Origin: Thalassolituus marinus
GTDB taxonomy: Bacteria > Pseudomonadota > Gammaproteobacteria > Pseudomonadales > Oceanobacteraceae
NCBI RefSeq assembly: GCF_020320395.1
Contig: NZ_JAEDAH010000043.1
Location: 1-64,000 of the forward strand
Direction of reading: 5' to 3'
Length of the DNA stretch: 64,000 bases
Of the stretch, positions 6,749 to 16,159 are shown piece by piece. Numbering within the stretch: position 1 is the stretch's first letter; each line of letters starts with the position of its first letter. The translations under genes were made by a program, and so were the position numbers. The notes under the pieces were generated by a model that saw only the letters and a program-made list of their open reading frames with translations, ran no database searches and was not told the origin of the DNA.

Positions 6749-8398
6749 TTACCTCAACACCAACAGCAGCACACCAACACCCGACAGGCTAAGGCCAAGC
6801 AGTTCCGGCACGCCGAGGGCAAAGGCCTGCCACCAGACAAACAGGCCGCTGCCAATGGCGAGGGTGCCAAGGGATTGCTGACGGCGCTGGGCACGTTGTT
6901 CGGCCAGTTCTTCACGCAGGGCGATGATTTCCTGCTGCAGGCTTTGCTGGGTGTCGTCCAGATGGTTGAGGCGGGTTAATGCGCCGTGTACCAGCCCTGG
7001 CATTTGCGGAGCTTTTTCCAGCCAGCCTGGCAGCTGGCGTTTTAATTCTTTAAACGCGGCTTTCGGTCCGAAGCGTTCACGCATCCAGCGTTCGAGGAAT
7101 GGCTTGGCGGTTGCCCACAGGTCGAGCTGCGGATACAGCTGGCGGCCAAGACCTTCAATATTGAGCAGGGTTTTCTGCAGCAGTACCAGCTGCGGCTGCA
7201 CTTCCATATTGAAGCGGCGCGCGGTGCTGAACAGCTGAATCAGTACCTGACCAAAGGAAATCTCGGCCAGCGGTTTTTCGAAAATCGGTTCCAGAACGGC
7301 GCGAATGGCGGAGGCCAGTTCGTGCACTTTGGTGCTGGCCGGTACCCAGCCGGAATCGACGTGCAGCTGCGCAACCTGATGGTAATCCTGATTGAAGAAG
7401 GCGAGCATGTTCATCGCCAGGTAGGTCTGATCTTCTTCGGTCAGGCTGCCGACAATGCCACAGTCGATAGCAATGTATTGCGGCTTTTGCGGGTTATTAC
7501 GCGATACAAAAATATTGCCCGGGTGCATATCGGCGTGGAAGAAACTGTCGCGGAATACCTGGGTGAAAAAGATTTCCACACCGCGCTCGGCCAGTTCTTT
7601 CATGTTGGTGTTCTGCGCGTACAGCTGCTCAACATCGGCCACCGGAATGCCGTAAATGCGTTCGCTGACCATCACCTTAGTGCGGGTATATTCCCAGTAC
7701 ACTTCCGGCACATACAGCAGGTCGGAGCCGTTAAAGTTGCGACGCAGCTGAGTGGCGTTGGAGGCTTCTACCTGTAAATTCAGTTCGCCATAAATGGTAT
7801 GACGGTAGTCTTCCACCACTTCCAGTGGCTTCAGACGGCGGCCTTCGTCAGAGTATTTCACCAGCAGGCGGGCCATGGTTTCCAGCAGCTGCAGGTCGCG
7901 TTCGATGACGTTTTCGATGCCAGGGCGTACGACTTTAACCACTACTTCTTTGCCCGGCTGGTCGCCTTCGGCAAATAAGCGTGCGGTGTGAACCTGAGCA
8001 ATGGAGGCAGAGGCCAGTGGCTCGACCGAAAATTCAGCAAACAGTTCGGCCACAGTTTTGCCCAGCTGTTCTTCAATCAGGGCGATGGCCTGTTTGCTCG
8101 GGAATGGCGGTACGTCGTCCTGCAGGCGTTTCAGTTCGCGGGCGATATCTTCCGGCACCAGATCCGGGCGGGTAGAAAGTATCTGTCCGAACTTAATAAA
8201 AATCGGGCCCAGTGCTTCCAGTGCCAGACGCAGGCGCTCGCCACGATTGAGGCGTGATGGCACCGGGTTTAACCGCCATGGCGCCAGCCACAGCAGAATG
8301 CGCAGGCTCAGCGGCAGTTGCTCTACTGGCACCAGGCTGTCGAGACGGTAGCGGGTAAATACGAAGAGAATCTTCCACAGACGCCAGAGGTTTGCCAC
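6749..8398 (-). CDS. ubiB: UbiB, ubiquinone biosynthesis atypical kinase/ATPase
   Basis: A 549-aa ABC1/ADCK-family protein. The family-specific KxGQ motif is visible in [16 protein letters not shown] (about residue 70). So are the alanine-rich loop [12 protein letters not shown], a lysine in [16 protein letters not shown] (about 288) and a DCG metal site. Two hydrophobic C-terminal segments (about 500-545) anchor it to the membrane. UbiB is needed for coenzyme Q synthesis, acting as an ATPase that helps mobilise lipid intermediates. It is last in the ubiE-ubiJ-ubiB operon, 7 bp after ubiJ. Confidence 0.96.
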   Translation of the reverse strand: MANLWRLWKILFVFTRYRLDSLVPVEQLPLSLRILLWLAPWRLNPVPSRLNRGERLRLALEALGPIFIKFGQILSTRPDLVPEDIARELKRLQDDVPPFPSKQAIALIEEQLGKTVAELFAEFSVEPLASASIAQVHTARLFAEGDQPGKEVVVKVVRPGIENVIERDLQLLETMARLLVKYSDEGRRLKPLEVVEDYRHTIYGELNLQVEASNATQLRRNFNGSDLLYVPEVYWEYTRTKVMVSERIYGIPVADVEQLYAQNTNMKELAERGVEIFFTQVFRDSFFHADMHPGNIFVSRNNPQKPQYIAIDCGIVGSLTEEDQTYLAMNMLAFFNQDYHQVAQLHVDSGWVPASTKVHELASAIRAVLEPIFEKPLAEISFGQVLIQLFSTARRFNMEVQPQLVLLQKTLLNIEGLGRQLYPQLDLWATAKPFLERWMRERFGPKAAFKELKRQLPGWLEKAPQMPGLVHGALTRLNHLDDTQQSLQQEIIALREELAEQRAQRRQQSLGTLAIGSGLFVWWQAFALGVPELLGLSLSGVGVLLLVLR

Positions 8399-8405
8399 GG
8401 CTCGT

Positions 8406-9065
8406 TTATTCCTTGCTGGTTGGTGCAGACTGCTGCAGTCGTTCGATGCGGGCGGCCAGACGGTCGGTGGCCAGTTTCAGGTCGTCGACGTCGTCGGCAA
8501 ATTGCGCGATCAGTGGCTTAGGGGTAACCAGCTGCGCTTCGTCTTCGAGGTAATCCTTGACTGCAACACGGTAGGTGGCTGCGGTGCTTTTGCCCCACTT
8601 GAGCAGGCCGCGCAGGCCTTTGCCCAGCTGATGCGCCAGCAGGCTGCCGGTGGCCGGTTCAATCACGGCTTCCCAGTCGATATCCAGCTGTTGCGCCACG
8701 CGGGTCAGACCGATGGCAAACTCGCTGTCGCCATCCATGTCGATGGCTGAGTTAATCAGGGTGTTGGCTTTGTCGTCGGCTCTGGCCAGGGCGAGGAAGT
8801 CGCTCAGCGAGCCAGACAATGTGGCGTCGGCGCTTGCTTCTGCGCTGGTTTCTTCATAGTTGTTGCCAGCGCTTAAGCTGATGCCGTTATCCAGCACACG
8901 CACGCGCACTGGAATAGCGCCATCAATCACGATGGCCAGCAGGCGTCCCTGCGAACGGCCAAGCTGGCGCAGCGCTACCGGGTCGTAGCGCAGTACATGG
9001 TTAATGGCGGCTTCTGCCGGAATGCAGAATGCCTGCAGCAGTTCCGCGGGCAGGTGCGCCAGCAT
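8406..9065 (-). CDS. ubiJ: UbiJ, ubiquinone biosynthesis accessory factor (SCP2 domain)
   Basis: A 219-aa protein with an N-terminal sterol-carrier-protein-2-like domain (about 1-125), which binds hydrophobic intermediates of the Ubi complex. A C-terminal coiled-coil-prone tail follows ([21 protein letters not shown]). Its start overlaps the ubiE stop and ubiB follows closely, which is the conserved ubiE-ubiJ-ubiB order. Assignment rests on domain and operon position. Confidence 0.93.
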   Translation of the reverse strand: MLAHLPAELLQAFCIPAEAAINHVLRYDPVALRQLGRSQGRLLAIVIDGAIPVRVRVLDNGISLSAGNNYEETSAEASADATLSGSLSDFLALARADDKANTLINSAIDMDGDSEFAIGLTRVAQQLDIDWEAVIEPATGSLLAHQLGKGLRGLLKWGKSTAATYRVAVKDYLEDEAQLVTPKPLIAQFADDVDDLKLATDRLAARIERLQQSAPTSKE

Positions 9066-9814
9066 CAGGGCTTAATACCACGGTGAAGGGCAACAACGCC
9101 GCTGGTCATGTTGTGGTAGGTGCAGCGCACCAGACCTGCGTCTTCCATCATGCCTTTCAGGGTTTCCTGATCCGGGTGCATACGGATGGATTCGGCCAGA
9201 TACTTATAGCTTTCGGCATCGTTGGTCACCAGCTTGCCCATAAATGGCAGTGCCGAGAAAGAGTAGATGTCGTAGGCCTTGCTCATCAGCGGGTTGGTTG
9301 GCTTGGAGAATTCCAGCACCAGCAGACGGCCGCCCGGCTTAAGTACGCGTGTCATCGAACGCAGTGCGGCGTCTTTGTCGGTGACGTTACGCAGACCGAA
9401 GGCGATGGTAATGACGTCGAAGGTGTTGTCTTCAAACGGCAGACACTCGGCGTTGGCCTGAACGTACTCGATGTTACCCACATAGCCCTGATCGGTCAGA
9501 CGATCGCGACCGACATTGAGCATTGATGAGTTAATGTCAGCCAGTACCACTTTGCCGTTCGGGCCGACAATTTTAGAGAACTTACGGGTCAGGTCACCGG
9601 TACCGCCAGCCAGGTCGAGTACGGTGTTGCCCGGACGCACGCCACTCATATCAATGGTGATGCGCTTCCACAGGCGGTGTACGCCGAACGACATCAGGTC
9701 GTTCATCAGGTCGTACTTGGCAGCAACTGAGTGAAACACGTCAGCAACCATGCCCTGTTTATCGTCAGTGGCGACGGTTTTGTAGCCGAAGTGAGTGGTG
9801 TTATCACCGGACAT
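9065..9814 (-). CDS. ubiE: UbiE, demethylmenaquinone/demethoxyubiquinol C-methyltransferase
   Basis: A 249-aa class I SAM methyltransferase. The SAM motif [12 protein letters not shown] (about 67) and the UbiE signatures [17 protein letters not shown] (about 35) and [10 protein letters not shown] (about 138) are present. It catalyses C-methylation of the quinone ring in ubiquinone (and menaquinone, where made). First gene of the operon; its stop overlaps the ubiJ start by one base. Confidence 0.97.
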   Translation of the reverse strand: MSGDNTTHFGYKTVATDDKQGMVADVFHSVAAKYDLMNDLMSFGVHRLWKRITIDMSGVRPGNTVLDLAGGTGDLTRKFSKIVGPNGKVVLADINSSMLNVGRDRLTDQGYVGNIEYVQANAECLPFEDNTFDVITIAFGLRNVTDKDAALRSMTRVLKPGGRLLVLEFSKPTNPLMSKAYDIYSFSALPFMGKLVTNDAESYKYLAESIRMHPDQETLKGMMEDAGLVRCTYHNMTSGVVALHRGIKP

Positions 9815-10008
9815 AGGGAGCTTCTCCGCACTGGACCAAAATTCGGGCGACTATTTTAGCGGTCATGGGCGGGAAAGTCTTGCGCTGGTACAGTTTTTAG
9901 CCGACCTTCTGCGCCGCCGGTTGGCGCCAGCGAACCTGTACGGCAGCCCGCCTGGCAGGCAGTCTGCGGGCTGACCATGCGCAACACTCAGGCACAAAGG
10001 AAAATAAC

Positions 10009-10269
10009 ATGATCATGCTGAACAAAATTGCGACGTTAATCTTCTGGGTTCTGGTGGTACTGGCCTGGGCCTTCGACTGGCCGGGTGTACTGGGATGGCT
10101 GCCGGAATGTGGTGTGGCGGTTGCTGCGGTGCACGTACTGGAAGTGGTGTATTTCTGGTTTGCTTTCCGCCAGCGTAGTACCGCGGTGCTGAACGACGTC
10201 GCACTGATTATGGTGTTTGGCATTTTCCACCTGCGTCGTTTTATCGACGGCGAAGTCCAGCAGAGTTAA
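10009..10269 (+). CDS. DUF1145 family small membrane protein
   Basis: An 86-aa protein with two to three TM segments and the DUF1145 pattern: an aromatic-rich first helix (FWVLVVLAWAF), an AVHVLEVVYFWFAF helix, and a C-terminal GIFHLRRF. The family is widespread in gammaproteobacteria (E. coli YhhL-like) and has no known function. It stands alone between ubiE and the amt remnant. RBS AAGGAAAAT lies ahead of the first ATG; translation could also begin two codons in. Confidence 0.8.
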   Translation: MIMLNKIATLIFWVLVVLAWAFDWPGVLGWLPECGVAVAAVHVLEVVYFWFAFRQRSTAVLNDVALIMVFGIFHLRRFIDGEVQQS

Positions 10270-10320
10270 GTTCAGGTGATTCGCTGCAGACCGGCCACCG
10301 ACCAGTCTGCAGCGTGATGA

Positions 10321-10485
10321 TCATTTCAGATCATCAAACGCATCGTCTTCATGTTTCTTAATAGAGACAATCAGACCCGTAACGATGGCGGCACAGCCCA
10401 GCGCGAACAGGGCCAGCATCATCGGACTGTCGGCGAAAGAGAAATACGCCGTTACGTTTTCCCAACTGCTGATAGATGTTCCCAT
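10321..10485 (-). CDS. 54-aa single-TM protein downstream of amt
   Basis: A short gene with a strong RBS (AAGGAGCCTGATT before the ATG at 10485). The product begins MGTSISSWENVTAYFSF, has a hydrophobic helix (MMLALFALGCAAIVTGLIV), and a charged tail KKHEDDAFDDLK. It lies two bases after the amt stop on the same strand and would be co-transcribed. Small single-TM proteins of this kind beside Amt are poorly described; a role in ammonium uptake is only a context guess. Confidence 0.65.
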   Translation of the reverse strand: MGTSISSWENVTAYFSFADSPMMLALFALGCAAIVTGLIVSIKKHEDDAFDDLK

Positions 10486-10487
10486 AA

Positions 10488-11600
10488 TCAGGCTCCTTGT
10501 GGTTCTGTGTTAGCAAGTTTGTTCGGTACTTCGGATGGCACCATGGCAGGTACGTTAGCTTCCGGGTATGGCTTGGCAATGATTTCAACTTCATCAATAC
10601 CCAGCTCTTCAGCTTGTTCCGGTACACGCAGCATGTTGGCTTTTTTCAGTGCCCAGGAAATCGCATAGCCTGGCAGGAAACCGGTAACGGCCATGACCAC
10701 TGCACCGATCAGCTGACCAACAAAGCTGATGGCCGGAACGTCTTCGCCTACGTTCGGGGTACCGCCCATAAATACACCCACCAGAATTACCGCTACGAAA
10801 CCGGTGAAACCGTGTACCGCAACAGCACCGACGGCATCGTCGATACCCAGATTTTCCAGGAATTTAGCGAATTTAACAGCCACCACGCCCATGCAGGTCG
10901 CGATAATAAAGGCCAGTCCCGGATCGTACATATCCAGCGCTGCAGCAACTGAAATAATGCCGACCAGACCACCGGACATAGTCCAGAACGGATCACGGGA
11001 AGCGATATAACAACCGATCACGCCGCCAGCGAAACCCATCAGAGTATTGAAGGCAAATGCCGACAGGTTGGTTGGGTTGTTGTAAATCGTGGTCCAGCCA
11101 GTTTCACCGCCATTGAAAATAATGCAGCCGCCGAGGAAACCAAAGAAGCCGAAGATAATCATCATCAGGCCGATCAGGGTCATTGGCAGACTGTGCGGTG
11201 CAATGGTCTGGGCGATGCCGTCGATAAATTTACCCTTGCGCGCGCCCAGATTAATCAGCACACCGAGCGTAAAGAAACCCGCCACCGCGTGTACCACGCC
11301 GGAAGCGCCGACATCGTGATAGCCCAGTTCGGTGAGCAACCAGCCATCCGGGTGCCAGCCCCAGGCGCCGGCCAGAATCCACACCACTGAGCCGAGGAAA
11401 ACGGTCAGAATCAGGAACGCCGATACCAGAATACGCTCAATAACTGCGCCGGATAAAATTGAGCCTGTGGTGGCACCAAACAGTGCAAATGCCGCCCAGA
11501 AAATACCCGTGCCCATATCACTGACATCCGGTCCCATGCTGGTGGACCATGGCTGTGCTGCAGAAGCTTCCTGAGGGATCAGGCCGCCGGTATTGCACTG
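10488..11600 (-). pseudogene. amt: ammonium transporter Amt, 5'-truncated
   Basis: Amt/MEP/Rh-family protein missing about the first 80-100 residues. Homology begins around GGLIPQEAS (near 11585). It then runs through the SGAVIER helix, the ammonium-site aspartate in HDVGASGVVHAVAG and its first histidine, and the second twin histidine in VHGFTGFVAVI, to a normal C-terminus. The ORF can be started at an ATG at 11648, but that segment is antisense to an acylase fragment and is not Amt sequence. Loss of the N-terminal helices and of the native promoter makes function unlikely, unless the junction is an assembly error. Confidence 0.75.
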
Positions 11601-12041
11601 GATGCACCGTTGTCCGACATTCAGTACGTGATTAAAGCCGAGGGGCATGCGCCGATTGCGATCAGCGGCGGTAACTCGTATGAGGGTGTGTTTAACATGG
11701 CGGAGAGTAAGGTGCCGTCGCGTTCAACCTCCGAGCTGGCAACCAATGTGGTGGGCAGCGCGCGCAGTGATTCTCCGCTGACGGATTATGACGAAGACGG
11801 AAGCGGTAGCAGCGCCGCCTATCGTATTAATTACGGCTCCAGCTTTATGATGGCGCTGAAATTTGACGACAATGGCCCGCAGGCGAATATGTTCCTGAGC
11901 TATGGCCAGTCGCACGATCCGCAGTCTGAGTTCTTCAAAGACCAGACGCGCAACTACAGCGAGCTGCAGTGGCGTCCGATGCTGTTCAGTGCTGAAGACA
12001 TCAGCGCCCAGGCGGTTGAAACGCTGGAACTCAGGGACTGA
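11592..12041 (+). pseudogene. penicillin acylase-family C-terminal fragment
   Basis: About 150 residues matching only the end of penicillin/acyl-homoserine-lactone acylases. It starts with IALDAPLSD and continues with IAISGGNSYEGVFN, RINYGSSFMMAL and the typical ending LSYGQSHDPQSEFFKDQT..WRPMLFS. The apparent start is a TTG at 11610. The signal peptide, alpha chain and catalytic serine of this Ntn-hydrolase family (normally about 700-850 aa) are absent. It abuts the truncated amt head to head, so both genes lost their 5' parts at the same junction. Confidence 0.7.
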
Positions 12042-12066
12042 GCCAGCGTTGTTGAAGCAGCAGCAC

Positions 12067-12873
12067 TCAGTGCACACGGAGCTGCTGCTTCAATCCTTCC
12101 AGCCCCTCGTCGATGCGCCGGAAAAAAGGCTCCATGGCCTGAGTACTGAGATCGAAATATTCACGCGCACTCATGCGTTGACCATCCTGCAGTATTTGCT
12201 GATCTATTACCTGCATCAGTTCCAGCAGCTTTTTATCGGCGCTGCCATTATCGGTAATAAATTCTTCCAGTCGTGACCGCACAAAACGCATACGGATTTT
12301 ATGCACGCTGTCAGCTGAGCCGGATGCCATAATGCCTGACCCCAGTACCCGTGCCTGACCAATCAGTTCGGCGGCTCGTGGCAGGTCGCGCCAGATATAT
12401 TCCAGTGATGGCTGACAGTTACCATTCAGGCAGGCGCTTTCAGCCACATCTTCCAGCAGATAAAGCAGTACTGAAATGATCTGATTGTGCTGTGCCAGAT
12501 TATTTTCGGCATCAATATGCAGGTTATTTTTCTGCAGGCGTTGCCAGTGATCGAGAAAAGCCAGCCAGTGATCTTTCTGACGTCCTGCCTCGCCTAGTTT
12601 ATTCAGGTTTCGGATGCATTCTTCGATCGGCCGCTCTATGTCCGGAATCACTTTTCTTAATTCGTTATCGCCATTAATGGCGCCATAGCTGCTGCCACGA
12701 TGACGCTGCGTCAGTAGCAGCAGTTTTTTCAGCTCCACCAGATAACCGACTCCGGCCTGCTGTCTTTGCAGTACATAACGCTGATGCAAGGTGCGGATAA
12801 TCAGAATGAAAGCGATGCCTGTCAGCGGGAAAAGCACAGACATCCAGAAAACCAATGCGTTGTCGGTCGTCAT
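12067..12873 (-). CDS. membrane-anchored NIT (nitrate/nitrite-sensing) domain protein
   Basis: A 268-aa protein with one N-terminal TM helix (about 8-27). An all-helical domain follows, with the NIT-domain signature RHRGSS (about residue 57) after a [12 protein letters not shown] helix. The NIT domain binds nitrate/nitrite in NasR and in some kinases and chemoreceptors. There is no output domain. The gene overlaps the upstream chemoreceptor gene by 4 nt (ATGA), so the two are translationally coupled. The NIT call is by motif only; a lone NIT sensor working with a separate chemoreceptor is inference. Confidence 0.65.
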   Translation of the reverse strand: MTTDNALVFWMSVLFPLTGIAFILIIRTLHQRYVLQRQQAGVGYLVELKKLLLLTQRHRGSSYGAINGDNELRKVIPDIERPIEECIRNLNKLGEAGRQKDHWLAFLDHWQRLQKNNLHIDAENNLAQHNQIISVLLYLLEDVAESACLNGNCQPSLEYIWRDLPRAAELIGQARVLGSGIMASGSADSVHKIRMRFVRSRLEEFITDNGSADKKLLELMQVIDQQILQDGQRMSAREYFDLSTQAMEPFFRRIDEGLEGLKQQLRVH

Positions 12874-14030
12874 AAGGTTTTTCCTCCATCGCGACGGGTA
12901 AGGCCTGCCATGTGCAGAGCAATTTTTGCCGTCTGCATTGCCTGCTCGCTGTTACGGGTTGCGGCCAGGTGAACTTCTTCAATACGGCGGGACACTTCGG
13001 TGGTTGCCTGGCTTTGTTGTTCCGTGTTGCTGGACACCGAGTACATATGATTTTTCAGTGACTCAGTCTGTTGCTGAATATCTCCCAGTGCCTGCTGTAC
13101 TTTTTCGGTCAGATTTACGCTGCGGCTGGTCATCTCGCGCATATTGGCAATGTGTCCGGCAGAACGATTAATTTCACCGGATATCTGTTCCACCTGACGC
13201 GAAATTTCATCGGCCGATTCGTGGCTGCGCTGCGCAAGGGTGCGTACCTCATCGGCAACAACAGAAAATCCGCGACCATGCTCGCCGGCTCGCGCTGCTT
13301 CAATCGCAGCATTTAACGCCAGTAAATTGGTTTGCTCGGAAATCGCACGGATCAGGTCGGTAATATTATGAATATGCTTCGATTGCTCACTGAGGCTGAC
13401 CATAGCCTCGGCACTGGTGGCAGCGGTACTGTCGATTCGACGGATATCTTCGGCGGCTTCTGAAACGGCAGAGCCACCCTGTTGTGCGTACTGGTTGGCA
13501 TCGTCAGCCATGCTGGCCGCTTCGCGTACCAGACCGGCGATGTTTTCCACGCCCTGACTCATTTCAACAATGGCAGCGGCGCCGGATTCCATTGCCCGGG
13601 ATTGTTGCCCTGTGTTGTCGGCCAGTTTGTCAGCGCTGTTCTGCAACTCGCGTGCGGAAAATGAAATTTCATCCAGACGATCAGAGTACTGCTGCTGTGC
13701 CCGTTCAATTTCACACAGCACTATCTGCAGTTTCTTCACCAGTGGCGTCAGCAACACGGCATCGATCAGCAGATGTTTGTGTTCAACCGAGGCGGGGTCA
13801 ATGCTGCTCAATCCCTGATTCAGTTGCTCAATATCGTTGCGCAGGCTGAGCAGAAAACCGCAGGCAAGATAGGCCGAGCACAGTAATGGCACGGCGATAA
13901 AGTGGGCGATGGCGGGGATCATCGTCATGATGGCGCAGAGGCTCAGCAGCACAACACATAAGCGTGTGCTGGCATTCAGCCCGAGATTGGCGGCCAGTGA
14001 GCGAGCCGGTGCGAATAGCAGATAAAACAT
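12870..14030 (-). CDS. methyl-accepting chemotaxis protein without a periplasmic sensor domain
   Basis: A 386-aa chemoreceptor. Two close hydrophobic segments (about residues 20-65) leave almost no periplasmic loop. A long cytoplasmic coiled coil follows, with the conserved hairpin tip around [25 protein letters not shown] (written here as a tract at about 230-255) and flanking methylation helices. It overlaps the NIT-domain gene, so it may receive its signal in trans. It signals to CheA/CheW, which are not in this window. Confidence 0.9.
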   Translation of the reverse strand: MFYLLFAPARSLAANLGLNASTRLCVVLLSLCAIMTMIPAIAHFIAVPLLCSAYLACGFLLSLRNDIEQLNQGLSSIDPASVEHKHLLIDAVLLTPLVKKLQIVLCEIERAQQQYSDRLDEISFSARELQNSADKLADNTGQQSRAMESGAAAIVEMSQGVENIAGLVREAASMADDANQYAQQGGSAVSEAAEDIRRIDSTAATSAEAMVSLSEQSKHIHNITDLIRAISEQTNLLALNAAIEAARAGEHGRGFSVVADEVRTLAQRSHESADEISRQVEQISGEINRSAGHIANMREMTSRSVNLTEKVQQALGDIQQQTESLKNHMYSVSSNTEQQSQATTEVSRRIEEVHLAATRNSEQAMQTAKIALHMAGLTRRDGGKTL

Positions 14031-14145
14031 AAATCCTCATTACCTGATCGCAGAGCATGCGACCTTTGTCTGAACCAATGAATTCAGTGTAATCAGGATT
14101 TTGTTGTGTGCTGAAACGAGCTGTGACAGAAACGTCGCTTTTTGT

Positions 14146-14180
14146 AAAAAAGGCCATAAATCAAAGCTTTATGGCCTTTT
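14146..14180 (-). terminator. rho-independent terminator downstream of the SulP gene
   Basis: AAAAGGCCATAAA pairs perfectly with TTTATGGCCTTTT around a 7-nt loop, with A/T tracts on both sides. It lies after the sulP-family stop and before the chemoreceptor start, both minus strand. Confidence 0.85.
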
Positions 14181-14212
14181 AACAGGAATATAGTGGCGAC
14201 AAAGCGGACAAA

Positions 14213-15928
14213 TTAAGCGGCGGCTTCGCTTACTGCCTGCTGCAGGGTCGGGAACAGTTTTATGCCACTGGTACTGTTGCTGATGCCTGCGCGACTCAGG
14301 GTTTTCATTGGTTGTGTCTGCGGGTCGGCAATCCATACCTGAGTGTTGTGCTTGTTGCAGGCGTCGATGAATTTCATCAGCGCGGCAACTCCGCCGGCAT
14401 CGAGGATAGGCACCGCGTCCATATACAGGATAACGCCTGCCTGGTTACGCGTGGTCAGTGTCAGTTCACCAAATACTTTATCGGCGGCAGCAAAGAACAG
14501 CGGGCCATTAATTTTAATCACTGACCAGCCCGGTTTTAACGGCTCTGGCACCAGTTTTTTGTGGCTGGAAATATCGCTCAGGCGAGTCATTTCAGAGATG
14601 TCGCGCATAAACAGCAGTGATGCCAGTACTATGCCGACACCAATGGCGATAACCATATCGAACAGCACGGTCAGGCTTAAACAGGTGAGCAGAACCAGCG
14701 TGTCGCCATGCGGTGCAGTGCGGAAAAAGTGCAGTACTTTATCGGCTTCGGCAATGTTCCAGGCAACCAGCAATAACAGCGCGGCCATGGACGCCATCGG
14801 GATGTGCGCAAGTAATGGTGCCAGTACCAGCAGACCTGCCATAACCACCAGACCGTGCACCATGGCAGCCACCGGGGTGCGCGCACCAGCCCGTACATTG
14901 GCGGCGGAGCGGGCGATGGCGGCAGTGGCGGTAATACCACCAAAAAATGGCACCACCATATTGCCAATGCCCTGACCGAGCAGCTCACTGTTGGCACTGT
15001 GGCGGGTCTGGGTCATGTTATCCAGCACCACTGCACATAACAGGGATTCAATCGCCCCCAGCATGGCGATGGAAAAGGCCGCTGGTAATAACAGCTGCAG
15101 CAACGACCAGGAAAAACCGATTGGCTGACCATCGGCACCGGGTTGATTCCATGGCCAGTTAAATTCCGGCAGGATCGGTGGAATACCGCTTCCGGTTGTG
15201 CCGTCTGGCAGTAAGTAACTGAAGCGGCTGCCAATGGTTTCCACCGTGGCCCCCTGCTGGCTCAGCAACCAGGCAACTGCCACTCCAACCAGCAATGCCG
15301 GAATGTGTGGCGGCAGTGCGCTGATGCGTTTCCACAGCAGTAACGCTGCAAAGGTGGCGGCACCGACGATCAGACTGGGCTGGTCGAATTGCGGCAGGTT
15401 GATTGCCAGCGTTTCAATTTTCTCAACGTAGGTTTCCGGATAGCTGAAGGTCAGACCGAAAAAGTCCTTCAGCTGCAGCGTTGCAATTACGATGGCAATA
15501 CCTGAGGTAAAGCCCAGTGTGACTGACTCGGGGATGTATTCAATAAAACGACCGAGGCGGGCGAAGGCCATCATGATCAGCATGGCTCCAGACAGTAAGG
15601 TCGCAAGCAGCAGCCCACCCAGACCAAACTTCTCGGCAATCGGATACAGGATGACCACAAAAGCAGCGGTTGGCCCTGAGATGCTGAAGCGAGAGCCGCC
15701 GGTAAGGGCAATGAGAAAACCGGCAATCATGGCTGTGTACAGACCATATTGCGGTGCTACGCCACTGGCAATGGCCAGAGCCATTGATAGCGGAATGGCG
15801 ATGACTCCGACGGTCAGACCAGCAATCAGATCTTTTACCAGAGCTTCGCGGGAATATGGGGTTTCTTTCAGAGATTCACGTAGGGCGTTGCCGATGCGCA
15901 ATGAAAATAAATGAGCGCGGTGAGACAT
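14213..15928 (-). CDS. SulP-family anion transporter with STAS domain
   Basis: A 571-aa inner-membrane transporter read from the ATG at 15928; an upstream in-frame ATG at 15979 would add 17 residues of poor character. It has the multi-helix SLC26/SulP core, beginning LIAGLTVGVIAIPLSMALAI with GLYTAMIAGF and SGPTAAFVVI. The C-terminal STAS domain (about 450-565) includes LYMDAVPILDAGGVAALMKF. SulP members carry sulfate, bicarbonate or other anions; the substrate is not readable. Monocistronic, with a strong terminator. Confidence 0.9.
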   Translation of the reverse strand: MSHRAHLFSLRIGNALRESLKETPYSREALVKDLIAGLTVGVIAIPLSMALAIASGVAPQYGLYTAMIAGFLIALTGGSRFSISGPTAAFVVILYPIAEKFGLGGLLLATLLSGAMLIMMAFARLGRFIEYIPESVTLGFTSGIAIVIATLQLKDFFGLTFSYPETYVEKIETLAINLPQFDQPSLIVGAATFAALLLWKRISALPPHIPALLVGVAVAWLLSQQGATVETIGSRFSYLLPDGTTGSGIPPILPEFNWPWNQPGADGQPIGFSWSLLQLLLPAAFSIAMLGAIESLLCAVVLDNMTQTRHSANSELLGQGIGNMVVPFFGGITATAAIARSAANVRAGARTPVAAMVHGLVVMAGLLVLAPLLAHIPMASMAALLLLVAWNIAEADKVLHFFRTAPHGDTLVLLTCLSLTVLFDMVIAIGVGIVLASLLFMRDISEMTRLSDISSHKKLVPEPLKPGWSVIKINGPLFFAAADKVFGELTLTTRNQAGVILYMDAVPILDAGGVAALMKFIDACNKHNTQVWIADPQTQPMKTLSRAGISNSTSGIKLFPTLQQAVSEAAA

Positions 15929-16159
15929 GGCAGGACCCCTGTGTCGATGTAGGCGGCGATTATACACCACCGCATGCATTTTGTGTGGCGAGCGTTACGC
16001 TTATAGGCTATGGCATTTTCTGATAACGCCGGGCGAGGCTTTGCCTGGGTGAGGTTGTATAGCGCAATGGAGCATTGTGAAGAGAGGCGGGGGAATGAGT
16101 AAGACATGCCCCGCAGCAAAGAGCTGCAGGGCTGTTTTCAGCGCTGGGCGCAGCAGGCG

